64,000 nucleotides of DNA from contig NZ_CP033334.1 of NCBI RefSeq assembly GCF_013170705.1, positions 6,611,501-6,675,500 of the forward strand. Direction: 5' to 3'. Under the pieces are notes generated by a model. That model ran no database searches. It worked only from the letters and a program-made list of their open reading frames with translations, and was not told the origin of the DNA. The DNA is from Mesorhizobium loti (GTDB lineage Bacteria > Pseudomonadota > Alphaproteobacteria > Rhizobiales > Rhizobiaceae). A program made the position numbers and the translations under genes. Shown here one piece after another: positions 19,248 through 28,982 of this stretch. How positions within the stretch are numbered: position 1 is the stretch's first letter; each line of letters starts with the position of its first letter.

Positions 19248-20207
19248 CAATGCCTCACCAAATGGCAGGCGACCTGCCGTTCCGTTCCTAGCGGCAGGAG
19301 TTCGGGCAGGCTCTGGCGGCAAACGTCGCGCGCAAGTGGACAGCGTGGATGAAACGGGCATCCGCACGGCCTATCGGTGGGGCTCGGCGGCTCGCCTGGC
19401 AACGCCACATAATGATCGAAGCCGCCCGGAAGCCTCGGCATGGCCGAGACGAGCGCCTGCGTATAGGGATGGGCGGGTTGATCGATAATGGCGTCGGCGC
19501 GCCCCTGCTCAACGACGCGGCCAAGATACATGACGACGATCCGGTCGCTGACATGGCGAACGACCCGCAAGTCATGGCTGATGAACAAGAGGCCGAGCCC
19601 GAGCTCCTGCTGAAGATCCATGAGCAGATTGACGATTTGCGCCTGGACGGACAGGTCGAGCGCCGAGACCGGCTCATCGCAAACCAGAAGCGAGGGTTTT
19701 GGCGCCAGCGCCCGCGCAAGCACGACGCGTTGGCGCTGGCCGCCGGAAAGCTGATGCGGATAGAGCACGCCATGGTCTTCGCCGAGGCCGACGCCGTGGA
19801 GAAGCTCCGCCACACGTTGCTTGCGGCTTGCCGAATCGCCAATCCCGTAAATCGCCAGCGGCTCGGCGATGAGAGCGCTGACAGTCATTCGGCGATCAAG
19901 CGCTGCCAAGGTGTCCTGAAAGACCAGCTGCATTTGGCGCCGCTGCGCGCGCCAACCTGTTGCTGTCGATGCGCGGCAGCGGCAAACCCTGAAACAGCAC
20001 ACCTCCGCTGTCCGGCGGCTCCAGACCGAGCGCAATACGGCCGGTGGTGGACTTGCCGCATCCGGATTCGCCGACAATGCCGGTCGTCCGGCCCATCTCG
20101 ACTTCCAGCGACACGCCATCGACTGCTACAAGATATTTCCGCGGTCCGTAGAGTGGCGAGCCGAGCGGAAAGCGACGGGTGATCTTGTTAAGACGCAGCA
20201 GGGTCAT
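19247..20207 (-). pseudogene. peptide-type ABC transporter ATPase (DppF-like), frameshifted
   Basis: The first part reads [16 protein letters not shown] and contains the Walker [10 protein letters not shown]; it then shifts frame near 19950 inside a GCGCGCG run. After the shift the second frame continues with MQLVFQDTLAALDRR (Q-loop), LSGGQRQRVVLARAL (signature) and LLVCDEPVSALDLS (Walker B), and ends with the oligopeptide-transporter C-terminal region DRPCGCPFHPRCPL. One extra base explains the break, so either the second ATPase is lost or the base is a sequence error. It overlaps both neighbours by four bases. Confidence 0.8.
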
Positions 20208-21235
20208 TGATACGTGCCGGCGTCCAAACGAAGGCAACGCACCGAATGCCGCGCGGCGACCTGCCGCGGTTCCGGTCGGCTCGTGCGACATACCGCGATC
20301 GCGTGCCGGCAGCGTGGCGCATAGGCGCATCCCGGCGACAGATGGCGTTGTGGCGGCGCGCCGGCAATGGCGGTCAACCGCATGCGCGGACCGTGCGAGG
20401 GCGGAATGGCACCGATCAGGTCGCGTGTGTAGGGGTGCTGCGGCGCGGTCAGAAGCGTGTGTTTCGGTGCCGTTTCGACGATCTGGCCCGCATACATGAC
20501 GCATGCCCGGTCACAGACGGCCGCCACCGCGGCGAGATCATGGCTGATCATGACCAGCGCCATGCCTGTGTCGCGTTGAATATCTTTGAGCAGCAGCAGG
20601 ATCTGCGCCTGCACGGTGGTGTCGAGCGCGGTCGTTGGCTCGTCGGCGATCAGCAGTTCGGGCCGGCCGGCGAGCGCGATGGCAATCATCACCCGCTGGT
20701 TCTGGCCGCCCGACAGTTCGTGGGGGTAGGTGTTGAGCCTGCTTGCCGCAGCGGCTATCCCGACCTGGTCGAGCAGGCGGCAGGCCTCGGCACGGGCGGC
20801 GGCACCGCTGAGGCCACGGTGCAGGCGAAGCGCTTCGGTGATCTGCGCGCCGATGCGATGCACCGGGTTCAGCGCGCTGGCCGGATCCTGGAAGATCATG
20901 GCGATGCGTCCGCCGCGCACCCGATCCAAAACGGATTGTCGTGCGCCCACAAGATCGAGATCACCAATCCTGGCCTCGCCCCCGATCTCCGCGGATTTCG
21001 GCAGCAGGCCAAGAACCGCCCGCCAGGTCACGGACTTGCCGCAGCCGGATTCGCCGACGATACCCAAGGCCTCGCCTTTGTTCACAACGAGATCGACACC
21101 GTGCAGCACAGGCACATCGCCGAACGCCACCCTCAAGCCAGCAATGCTGATGGCAGGTTTGGTGGCGGAAGCCCCGATGCCATGAGCCGGCAACAGCGCG
21201 GCGCCGGCGCTGTTCTGGAAAGACTTATGCAGCAT
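20204..21235 (-). CDS. peptide-type ABC transporter ATPase (DppD-like)
   Basis: The 343-residue ATPase has Walker [12 protein letters not shown]-loop [14 protein letters not shown], signature [12 protein letters not shown] and Walker [13 protein letters not shown], and it ends with the [10 protein letters not shown] segment of the oligopeptide subfamily. It lies five bases after the substrate-binding protein gene. It is intact. Confidence 0.92.
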   Translation of the reverse strand: MLHKSFQNSAGAALLPAHGIGASATKPAISIAGLRVAFGDVPVLHGVDLVVNKGEALGIVGESGCGKSVTWRAVLGLLPKSAEIGGEARIGDLDLVGARQSVLDRVRGGRIAMIFQDPASALNPVHRIGAQITEALRLHRGLSGAAARAEACRLLDQVGIAAAASRLNTYPHELSGGQNQRVMIAIALAGRPELLIADEPTTALDTTVQAQILLLLKDIQRDTGMALVMISHDLAAVAAVCDRACVMYAGQIVETAPKHTLLTAPQHPYTRDLIGAIPPSHGPRMRLTAIAGAPPQRHLSPGCAYAPRCRHAIAVCRTSRPEPRQVAARHSVRCLRLDAGTYQ

Positions 21236-21240
21236 GGAAC

Positions 21241-22803
21241 TCAGGCCACCGGCTCAGGCGGCATCTTCGGACCGAGATACATTTGCGGCAACGGGTTGGG
21301 CCGCCAGCTGACATCCGCCTTCTGCCCATAGATGAAGGGCATGGAGTGCAGCGGCGTGATGCAAGGGTCCTCGATCCCGACAATGTCCTGCATCCGTTTG
21401 AAGGCCGCCTGGCGCTTGGCGAGATCGGTCGTCGTTTCAAGCTCGTGACCGAGCGCGTTGAACTCGGCATTGGTCCAGCCACCTGTCGACTGGAGGTCAT
21501 TGGTCGGACCGATAATCTGCCACAGCATGGAAACGGGATCGGCGTAGAAGGCGCCGCCGGACGTGTCATTAATGCCGCCAATGTCGCCGACCTGCGTCCA
21601 GTTTTCACACATGATCAGCTTGACGTTGATTCCGGCAGCCTTCCACATCTCGACAAGCGCCTGGTTCTCGGCGAGCTGCATCGGATAATAGGTGCCGACG
21701 GAAGGGTATGGGATTTCCTCGCCTCTGTAGGATGATTTGGCGAGCAGTTCCTTGACCTGCGCCGGGTCATAGGACACCCCCTTGCGGTTGGGGTCGTTGA
21801 TCTCGCCGAAGATCGGTAGCTGCCAGCTGGTCAGCGCTTTCGCCCGGCCGTCCCAGAGGCCGTCCGCCAGCGCACCGCGATCGATAGCGAGTGCGAGTGC
21901 GCGACGCAGATCGACATCTTTCAGGATGGGAGTCCTGAGTGGAGCAAATGTGAGAAAGCGGAACCACATGGCTTCGCCACCAACAATCGAGAGGCCGTTG
22001 ACTCCCTCAATTTCGGCAATGTGGTCCGGAGTGATGTCTGTGACGATATCGTAATCGCCCGACTTCAGTCCGGCGATGCGCGCGGCGATTTCCGGCAACC
22101 GCTTGAAGCGGATCGAGGCAAATGGCGGCTGACCTCCCCAATATTCGTCGTGCGCCACCAGCGTGATCTCGTCGCCATTGCGAACCTCGCCGATCTTGTA
22201 AGGGCCGGTGCCGATCGGCTTCGCCGCCCAGGCGTCATAGGTGCTTGCGCCAGCCCGTGCCCTGGCGCTGATGATCTGCGTGCCCCAGGCGCCGAGCCGC
22301 TGGGCAAAGACCGGATCCTCTGTCCTGGTGATCAAACGGACAGTGCGGTCATTGATCTTCTGAACATCGGCGAGCGAGGAGAGGAAGTTGGCAAACACGG
22401 CCGCGCCCGGCGCATTTTCGCCGCGCAGACGATCCGGCCCGAGCGAGAAGACAACGTCATCCGCCGTCATTGTGGAACCGTCATGAAACTTCACATTGTC
22501 GCGCAACCTGATCTCATGGATCGTGGCGTCAATTTGCTTCAATGATGTCGCAAGCGCGAAATTCAGGCGAAAATTGTCGATGTAGTCGGTCCGTAAAAGC
22601 TGATCGAAAATGCTGTATTGCACCCGCCAGGAAACGTTGGCGATGGAGGAGCCGTCCACCGGTTCCAGAATTGTGCGCAGGTCCTGAACGGCAATATTGA
22701 GGTTCGGCCGCCGGGCGGTTGCCGCCATGATCGTGTTCGGCAATGCTATCGCGCCAGCCGCCATGGCGGTCATGCCGAGAAATCTGCGACGTGTCGTTTG
22801 CAT
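21241..22803 (-). CDS. periplasmic substrate-binding protein of a peptide-type ABC transporter
   Basis: The 520-residue SBP family 5 (DppA/OppA) protein starts with a twin-arginine-like signal (QTTRRRFLGMTAMAAG) and a cleavage region near MAATA. Core motifs are VKFHDGSTMTADDVVFSLG and RALALAIDRGALADGLW. It is the first importer gene after the DeoR regulator, with a 188-base gap for a promoter. The ligand is unknown; closeness to phosphonate genes makes a phosphonopeptide or sugar-phosphonate conceivable, but there is no direct sign of it. Confidence 0.9.
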   Translation of the reverse strand: MQTTRRRFLGMTAMAAGAIALPNTIMAATARRPNLNIAVQDLRTILEPVDGSSIANVSWRVQYSIFDQLLRTDYIDNFRLNFALATSLKQIDATIHEIRLRDNVKFHDGSTMTADDVVFSLGPDRLRGENAPGAAVFANFLSSLADVQKINDRTVRLITRTEDPVFAQRLGAWGTQIISARARAGASTYDAWAAKPIGTGPYKIGEVRNGDEITLVAHDEYWGGQPPFASIRFKRLPEIAARIAGLKSGDYDIVTDITPDHIAEIEGVNGLSIVGGEAMWFRFLTFAPLRTPILKDVDLRRALALAIDRGALADGLWDGRAKALTSWQLPIFGEINDPNRKGVSYDPAQVKELLAKSSYRGEEIPYPSVGTYYPMQLAENQALVEMWKAAGINVKLIMCENWTQVGDIGGINDTSGGAFYADPVSMLWQIIGPTNDLQSTGGWTNAEFNALGHELETTTDLAKRQAAFKRMQDIVGIEDPCITPLHSMPFIYGQKADVSWRPNPLPQMYLGPKMPPEPVA

Positions 22804-22991
22804 ATCAAATCCCCTCTCTTTCAGTCGGGATGACAATCGGAGCGAACGAAATCCGCTCCCGAGACGGGCTGAGACATAGCGCGGTTATGTGACGGTTTTT
22901 TGCAGGTTTGAGACGGATTGTGGTGGTTCTTGAAATCAAACGGAAAAAAATCTTTCACGGTTGGGGCAGCCTGCTGGCTGAACGCAGATGA

Positions 22992-23783
22992 TCAAGTAGA
23001 GACCGGTGCGGGGTTGTGACGGTTTTGCGGATATAGAACTTCAACACCGGCGGCCTCGATCTTGTCCAGCATGTCCGATGCAGGCTTCCGGTCGGTGATA
23101 ATCGCGGTGATCGCCGAATAGGGCAGGATGCGGTAGCGCGCCGACAAGCCGAATTTGCTGTGATCTGCGAGAATGACAATTTTCCGCGCTTGCTCGCAGA
23201 GCGTCGCAGCAAGCTCCTGTCCGACCTGTTCATGGTCGAAGACGCCATTCGGATGCACCGCGTTGACGCCGATGAATGCGATGTCGATCTGCTGTTCGCG
23301 GAGTGTACGCAAGGCGGTGAATCCGGTTACGGTCCGGAAATCGACATTGAAATCGCCTCCCAGCATGACGACGCGATGCCGATGGCCTTCGGCCGCGGCT
23401 ATGGCAGTATCGACCATGTTGGTGACGACGCGCATTTCTGGGAGGGCCGATATGCGGCTGGCCAACGACAGAATGGTGCTGCCGCCCCCGAAAAAGAGAT
23501 TCTGACCGGGCTTCAGAAGACCCAGGGCGATCTCAGCGATGGTGCTTTTTTCCGCGCGCTCGGAAACAGCTCGCGATGAGATGGCCAGCAACTTGGGCCG
23601 TTGCGTTGCGACCGCGCCGCCATGGACACGTGCGACCAAGCCATCCTGCTCGAGCCGTTTGATATCCCGCCGCGCAGTCTCTTCTGAAATATTGAACCGC
23701 TGCATCAAATCTCGGATGCGCACTTCGCCATTCGCCTGGACGATTTCTACGAGCCTTTTATGACGATTGTAACTAAGCGACAT
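22992..23783 (-). CDS. DeoR-family transcriptional regulator
   Basis: The 263-residue protein has the DeoR helix-turn-helix (RIRDLMQRFNISEETARRDI) and the sugar-phosphate binding sensor domain with FFGGGSTIL, VTNMVDTAIAAAE and MLGGDFN. DeoR sensors usually bind phosphorylated sugars or related small phosphates and repress the adjacent operon. It lies 54 bases after the FrbH-like gene and before the importer, which makes both candidates for its targets. Confidence 0.9.
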   Translation of the reverse strand: MSLSYNRHKRLVEIVQANGEVRIRDLMQRFNISEETARRDIKRLEQDGLVARVHGGAVATQRPKLLAISSRAVSERAEKSTIAEIALGLLKPGQNLFFGGGSTILSLASRISALPEMRVVTNMVDTAIAAAEGHRHRVVMLGGDFNVDFRTVTGFTALRTLREQQIDIAFIGVNAVHPNGVFDHEQVGQELAATLCEQARKIVILADHSKFGLSARYRILPYSAITAIITDRKPASDMLDKIEAAGVEVLYPQNRHNPAPVST

Positions 23784-23837
23784 GCTTCTCTCTCTCGCGG
23801 CATTCGAAAAAAGACCATTCAGTTCGCTGCGCAAATG

Positions 23838-25544
23838 TCACGCCAGGGCGTCACTCTCACAGGCCATTGAGCGGCTTAAGGTGCGCCGCAGAGCTTTTGC
23901 CAGCCTTTCGTTTTCCGTCCGACTTCGAACCGTCAGGCGCAGATATCGATCTGCTTCGTTCATGGCTTGATAGCCGCATTCTCTTACGAGGACGGATTCG
24001 AATAGAACGAGGCGGCGCTTGAGTTCGGCAGCGGATACCGAATTTTCAGGCAGCCGGCACAAGATGAAATTCGTTTGCGAAGGTACGACGTCGAGGCCCG
24101 GTACCGTCCGCAGCTCCTCGATGAACAGCTCTCTATCTTCTCGCAACATCTCTAGACTGTGTTCCAATTCCTCTGCAAATTCGGGAAGCAGGAACAGTGT
24201 GTATTCCGCAATGCCGTTAATGTTCCACAGCGGCAGTTTCCGGCGCACGGCGGCAACGAGGGTGGGATCGCCAGCCATGAGATAGGCGAGCCGGATTCCG
24301 CCAAGTCCGAAGACCTTTCCAAGGCTCTTCACCACGATCAAATTGGCACAGGACGGAACCAGATTCTCAACGCTGTTTGGTCGGCCATCAGCGGGAAAAT
24401 CAATGAACGATTCATCCACGATCAGCCGTCGCCCTCGAGATCCTAGGGCCTCCGCCAGCCATGCCACGTCAGCATGATCAACAAGTCGACCGGTCGGATT
24501 GTTTGGATTTACAACGATTGCCGTATCCGCGCCTGTCGCCAGTACGAATTCCAGGAAGGCTCGAACGTCGAGATCGAAATAGGGCGGGGTGAGGACGAAG
24601 TTGTTCTTTTGTTCGTCATCGGGAGGTGTTTGAAAGCCGGCGAACGTCGGCACGGGAATCGCGATTGTTGGGTTCAGCGTTGAATAGAGCGCCTGGATGA
24701 GGTCGGTCGCCCCGTTTCCGACTGCAATAAAGTCCGGCTGCTGCGAGGTCATCGTGCCAACAACTGAAGCGATATCCATCTGCTGAGAAGGATAGCATGT
24801 CAACACGCCTTCGAGCCTCGCCGCCAGCCGATCGTAAAAAGTCTTGGGAGGGAAACGGGTATTGCAAAGAAGCATGTGCTCAGCGATTGGCTTGCGCCAA
24901 TAACCTCCGACGCTCGTTTCCAGACGCCACAGCACGTTCTCCTTGTCACACCGAAATTCCGCGATGGATGCGTCGACACCGTCGCAAATATCGAGCAGCT
25001 TGGAGCCAGCAGTCAGCACATTGTCAGGCAACGCTACGTCCAGCTGGGACAGGCCCGCGACTAACCAGCTGAAGGCCTGATGCAGAGATGCCGCGGCGCG
25101 GCTTTCGGCCAGAAGATTGCGTAGAACATCAGCACTCAATCGATAAATCCCGGTCGGCGCGTCGGGCCGCCAAGCGGAGCCGCGCAAACCTTTGTTGGTA
25201 TTGATACCGTCAAGAACCTCACTGTCGAAAAGCGGTGTTCCCCATATCAGGAGAGTATCGCCCTCATGTTGGCGGAACTTCTCAATGAGATCGCCGTCAT
25301 GCGCGTCGCGCCACGAAAGCGTATTTGTGCTGTCCTGCAGTCGGAACCCATCGAATGTGCCGCTGCTCAAGTTTTCAACGAAAGTGACATCTTCAATGCC
25401 GTTTTCGACACAGGCGTTGACGAGACGATCCAAGAGCGGCTGACCGTTGATAGGAACCAACGGTGCATCGTAGCTGCCACTCCACAGATGTATTTTTGGC
25501 CCTGCGAAATCGAGGATAAAAATAGCACGGGTCGTATCGGCCAT
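23838..25544 (-). CDS. bifunctional nucleotidyltransferase / PLP-dependent enzyme (FrbH-like architecture)
   Basis: The first 220 of 568 residues form a sugar-nucleotidyltransferase-like domain (AIFILDFAGPKIH, VPINGQPLLDRLVNA, DTLLIWGTP). From about 250 on it is a class I/II PLP aminotransferase or CobD-type decarboxylase: VGNGATDLIQAL, VVNPNNPTGRL, LIVDESFIDF, and the PLP Lys in VVKSLGKVFGLGGIR. The same domain order occurs in FrbH of FR-900098 synthesis, which activates a phosphonate amino acid with CMP and decarboxylates it; Treponema also has a PntC-aminotransferase fusion. A phosphonate role is inferred from this and from pepM 7 kb upstream. The start MADTTRAIF follows AAGGAG. Confidence 0.75.
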   Translation of the reverse strand: MADTTRAIFILDFAGPKIHLWSGSYDAPLVPINGQPLLDRLVNACVENGIEDVTFVENLSSGTFDGFRLQDSTNTLSWRDAHDGDLIEKFRQHEGDTLLIWGTPLFDSEVLDGINTNKGLRGSAWRPDAPTGIYRLSADVLRNLLAESRAAASLHQAFSWLVAGLSQLDVALPDNVLTAGSKLLDICDGVDASIAEFRCDKENVLWRLETSVGGYWRKPIAEHMLLCNTRFPPKTFYDRLAARLEGVLTCYPSQQMDIASVVGTMTSQQPDFIAVGNGATDLIQALYSTLNPTIAIPVPTFAGFQTPPDDEQKNNFVLTPPYFDLDVRAFLEFVLATGADTAIVVNPNNPTGRLVDHADVAWLAEALGSRGRRLIVDESFIDFPADGRPNSVENLVPSCANLIVVKSLGKVFGLGGIRLAYLMAGDPTLVAAVRRKLPLWNINGIAEYTLFLLPEFAEELEHSLEMLREDRELFIEELRTVPGLDVVPSQTNFILCRLPENSVSAAELKRRLVLFESVLVRECGYQAMNEADRYLRLTVRSRTENERLAKALRRTLSRSMACESDALA

Positions 25545-25711
25545 CTCGGACTCCTTTCTTCTGAAGGAAGCAAAAAGAGCGCCTAGAAGCGCCCATTCCC
25601 AAAAATCAAAACGACCCACGGGCGCTCGAAGAATCCCGTGATGCGTTCATACCGGCGTCATCCGAAGCCTATAGGGGGCTTTGGTTTCGATCGGTCTCTT
25701 CCAGGTGCAAA

Positions 25712-27019
25712 ATGACCCACACCAATCCATCCAGGCCTACCGCTCGTTTTCACACGCCTGCCTCGATAAAGCCGCGCGCTCCTACGAAAGCGATTCTGAT
25801 CCTCATGGACGGCGTAAGCGCGGACTATTTCGAAAAGCACAAACATCGGTTGCCGACGCTTCTTCGTTTGGCAGGAGACGGTCTGTCCATCACTCGCCTG
25901 CGCTCAACGGTGCCGGGAACGTCGATGCCGGGGCGCGCGAGCATGCTAACCGGCGCGGCGCCTCAAGCGAACGGGATCTACGGAAACCACATTGTGCGAG
26001 ATGGCTCGTTTGTCTGCGCCGACGCGTCTGATCTGCGGGTTCCGACAATTGCAAAGCTTGCCAAAAATAGCGGGCTTGATGTCGCGTCCATCGGCGCTGG
26101 GTTGATCGACCCAGCCGATTGCGATGTCTTCGTGCCGGCCTGGTGGGAACGAGGGTTTCTCCAGGGAAGCCGGTCATTTAAGAGCCTGTCCGAAAACCGC
26201 ATCGCTCGCTCGCGCATGATCAAAGATCCAGATGGGCGGTTGCGAGCCGCCGGCGTGTTCGATCTCTTCGGCTTCCCGTCCAGTAGTGACACCGTTGCGA
26301 GCACTGCTCTCGTTGCGGGCCTGGCCGCGGATCATCTCATGATCGGGGCTGCAGGAGCGCTGGCTTGCTCGGAGAACCCGCCTGATCTCATTTTGACCGA
26401 GATCGACATGACGGATTCGATTCAGCATCAGTTCGGATACGAAAGCGAGGCGGCACATTGGTCTGTCGCCGCGGCCGACATGATGATTGGCGCTCTCATC
26501 GAAGGACTGAGGCGAGTCGGGCGGGAAGACGATTACGCGATCGTAGTCGCAAGTGACCATGGACATAGCGCCGTCCACACAACCATTTATCCGGATGCGA
26601 TCATCCCTGACTTGCTTTGGGAAAGTGAAGGAGCGACGCTCCATGTCCTGGTTGACGGAGCTCATGACCGCAGAATCGCAGACGGACTGTTGGCGCGCTT
26701 CCAAGTGGAGCCGTGGTCGAGCGACCATGTTCCGGTAAATGAACGCGATTGCATAGCGACCTATGTCGCACCTCCTGGACACTCCTTCGAGGAGACCGTT
26801 GGAGACACGCAAGAAGCTGGCCCGACGGGCAGACCTCGATACTTGTCGACCCACGGTTTTCGACCGGGCAGCGCGGAGGACGATCGCATATGCCTGTTGA
26901 GCATCCCGGGAATGCAACCTTGCAATGTTGCCTGGGGCTCCGCTGAAGAGTTCACGCCAACCATTGCTCAGATCTTGGGATTGTCCAACGCCCCGTTTTC
27001 GGCAAAGGGTCTTCTGTAA
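25712..27019 (+). CDS. alkaline-phosphatase-superfamily phosphodiesterase / phosphonate hydrolase-like enzyme
   Basis: The 435-residue protein has the metal-binding pattern of the type I phosphodiesterase/nucleotide pyrophosphatase family: ILILMDGVSADYF at the start, PGTSMPGRASMLTG with the Thr/Ser nucleophile region, EIDMTDSIQHQFG, and VVASDHGHSA. The relative PhnA (phosphonoacetate hydrolase) shares the fold, so it could release or trim a phosphonate. It has no signal peptide, hence is probably cytoplasmic. It is the only plus-strand gene in the cluster, divergent from the FrbH-like gene and convergent with the asparagine-synthase-like gene. Confidence 0.8.
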   Translation: MTHTNPSRPTARFHTPASIKPRAPTKAILILMDGVSADYFEKHKHRLPTLLRLAGDGLSITRLRSTVPGTSMPGRASMLTGAAPQANGIYGNHIVRDGSFVCADASDLRVPTIAKLAKNSGLDVASIGAGLIDPADCDVFVPAWWERGFLQGSRSFKSLSENRIARSRMIKDPDGRLRAAGVFDLFGFPSSSDTVASTALVAGLAADHLMIGAAGALACSENPPDLILTEIDMTDSIQHQFGYESEAAHWSVAAADMMIGALIEGLRRVGREDDYAIVVASDHGHSAVHTTIYPDAIIPDLLWESEGATLHVLVDGAHDRRIADGLLARFQVEPWSSDHVPVNERDCIATYVAPPGHSFEETVGDTQEAGPTGRPRYLSTHGFRPGSAEDDRICLLSIPGMQPCNVAWGSAEEFTPTIAQILGLSNAPFSAKGLL

Positions 27020-27057
27020 AATGCCCGCAGCCGCCCGCCTGCGGGCTCGCATATTCG

Positions 27058-28950
27058 TCATGAGAATACCTCATTGAAGAATATCCCAAGGTTGGCGAGC
27101 AGCCAGAATTTCCGGCCAAATGAATCTGATGGGTTTCGTTGTCCCTCCTCGAACCAACGCCGCAAAGCAGCAGGATCGAACAAATCTCCCAGTGGAGAGT
27201 CCTTATCAAACAGCAGCCTTCGATATTCCGTTGCTCCCTCGCCAACGGCCCACTCACCCAGCGGCAGCGGAAATCCCATCTTTTTGCGAGATAGAACAGA
27301 TCTGGGCAAGACGCTGCGGTATTCCCTTCTTAAGGGGAATTTTGAGACATCGAGACGTTCGCTGAAGGAAGCAACCGGATGCCACAGTGCCTGGACCGAA
27401 GCGATTGGAGTCCTCCACCTCAACCGCTGTGAGCCGGGCATCGCCATTGCGGCGGTAACGAGCTGGTGATCGGTATAAGGAACGCGAGCTTCAAGCCCAG
27501 CTGCCATTGTGGTGTTGTCAACCATTTCCAGCAATGCGGGCAAATGCGTAGAGACGAGAACATATGAGATCTTGCTAAAGAAATCTCCGCCGGCCTCTGC
27601 AAATTGAGTCGAGAAGTGATCGAACAGAGCCATCTCGTGCTCCCTTCGTATCCGCCCATCGATGGCAAGCGAGCGGATTTCATCGGTCGGGAAGTAGCTG
27701 TAACGCGCCAGGAAGAACTGCAATTGAGAGCAGTGGACGTCGAGTCCGAGGCGCCGGCGTGCGACCTGGGCAAGAGCACGTGGCAATGCGGCGATGATCT
27801 TGCTTCGATTGTAGTCATACGGCGTACGGAACAATCGGCTGTAGCCAGCAAAAATCTCATCGGCACCCTCGCCGGTGAGGACGACCTTATGCTCCTTCGA
27901 AATCGCCTTTGCGAGCGTAAACATTGCGATTTCGTTATGCATCCCAAGTGGATGTCCACGCAGGCGAACCAGCTCTGACACAGCGTTGATATCGGAAGGT
28001 TCTCCAATTGGAACGACCCGTTGAATGAGCCCGAATTCAGCGGCGACCTCCATCGCATAAGCCGTCTCGTCATAATCGGGGGCCTCGACCTTGCCGGTAT
28101 AGCAAATCGGACGGATTTGGGAGTGAGCGGATGCCTCATAGGCCAGGATGCTCGAGTCAAGTCCACCGGACAACAATGCGGCGACCGGTACGTCAGCCAC
28201 CAGCTGACGTTCGACGGCGCTTCCAAATAGTCTCCTTATGTCGGAATAGTCCGGCTTCGATCGCGAAATGCGCTCGGACAGATTCCACCAACGCTCCGAC
28301 GTGTGTCGCCCGTTTGTTATTTCGAGAAGGTGGCCGGGCTCTAACTTGGAAATCCCGGCAAACAGCGTTCTGGCGCCGACAACCGCGCGATAGGAAAGAA
28401 AACTGAGCGCGCCGATGATGTCGGGTCCGCGCATCACGCCCGGCCAGCGAATGAGAGCGTTCGGCTGCGACGCAAAGAGAAGGCCAACATCGCAGATCGT
28501 GTAGTAAAGGGGTTTTACCCCCAAACGATCTCGGGCGATGAGAGCAAGCGAGTTCCGGGGATCGAAAAGCGCGAAGGCAAACATCCCGTCAAGGCGGTTC
28601 AGGAATGACTTTCCCCAAGCAATATAGCTAAGAATTAGAACCTCGGTGTCGGACACCGTCGAAAAGGAAAAACCCATGTCCCTCAATTCAGCTCTAATTT
28701 CCCGATAGTTGAATATCTCGCCGTTGTACGTTACCACCACTCCGGTATTGTCATCGCGATAGGGCTGATTGGCGCGAGAATGAGCGTCGACAATCGATAG
28801 CCGTCGATGCGCGAATGCGACCGATTGATCAATGTATAAGCCGCTGGCATCAGGCCCGCGATGAGCGAGAGCGTCAGCGCAACGCTCAACGGCCTCAGCA
28901 CAAACGGGTGTCCCCTCGGTTTTGAGGACTATCCCAAAGATTCCGCACAT
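27058..28950 (-). CDS. asparagine-synthase-like glutamine-dependent amidotransferase
   Basis: The 630-residue protein has the N-terminal glutaminase domain with the catalytic Cys2 (MCGIFGIV) and ALAHRGPDASG, then the ATP-pyrophosphatase synthetase domain with ALLSGGLDSSILAY near residue 260 and GEGADEIFAGY. Such enzymes make asparagine or, in secondary-metabolite clusters, amidate other carboxylates. It is last in the pepM operon, 32 bases after the methyltransferase, which favours a role in tailoring a phosphonate acid such as phosphonoalanine. Plain asparagine synthesis cannot be ruled out. Confidence 0.85.
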   Translation of the reverse strand: MCGIFGIVLKTEGTPVCAEAVERCADALAHRGPDASGLYIDQSVAFAHRRLSIVDAHSRANQPYRDDNTGVVVTYNGEIFNYREIRAELRDMGFSFSTVSDTEVLILSYIAWGKSFLNRLDGMFAFALFDPRNSLALIARDRLGVKPLYYTICDVGLLFASQPNALIRWPGVMRGPDIIGALSFLSYRAVVGARTLFAGISKLEPGHLLEITNGRHTSERWWNLSERISRSKPDYSDIRRLFGSAVERQLVADVPVAALLSGGLDSSILAYEASAHSQIRPICYTGKVEAPDYDETAYAMEVAAEFGLIQRVVPIGEPSDINAVSELVRLRGHPLGMHNEIAMFTLAKAISKEHKVVLTGEGADEIFAGYSRLFRTPYDYNRSKIIAALPRALAQVARRRLGLDVHCSQLQFFLARYSYFPTDEIRSLAIDGRIRREHEMALFDHFSTQFAEAGGDFFSKISYVLVSTHLPALLEMVDNTTMAAGLEARVPYTDHQLVTAAMAMPGSQRLRWRTPIASVQALWHPVASFSERLDVSKFPLRREYRSVLPRSVLSRKKMGFPLPLGEWAVGEGATEYRRLLFDKDSPLGDLFDPAALRRWFEEGQRNPSDSFGRKFWLLANLGIFFNEVFS

Positions 28951-28982
28951 TGGGGTCGCTCTCTTGGCACGAATAACGCCAA

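Noticed and set aside
20207..21331. Long plus-strand open frame of 374 codons
   Set aside because: Antisense to the DppD-like ATPase gene, whose motifs are complete.
26174..27061. Minus-strand frame of 295 codons
   Set aside because: Antisense to the phosphodiesterase-like gene, which has clear metal motifs and the better codon pattern.
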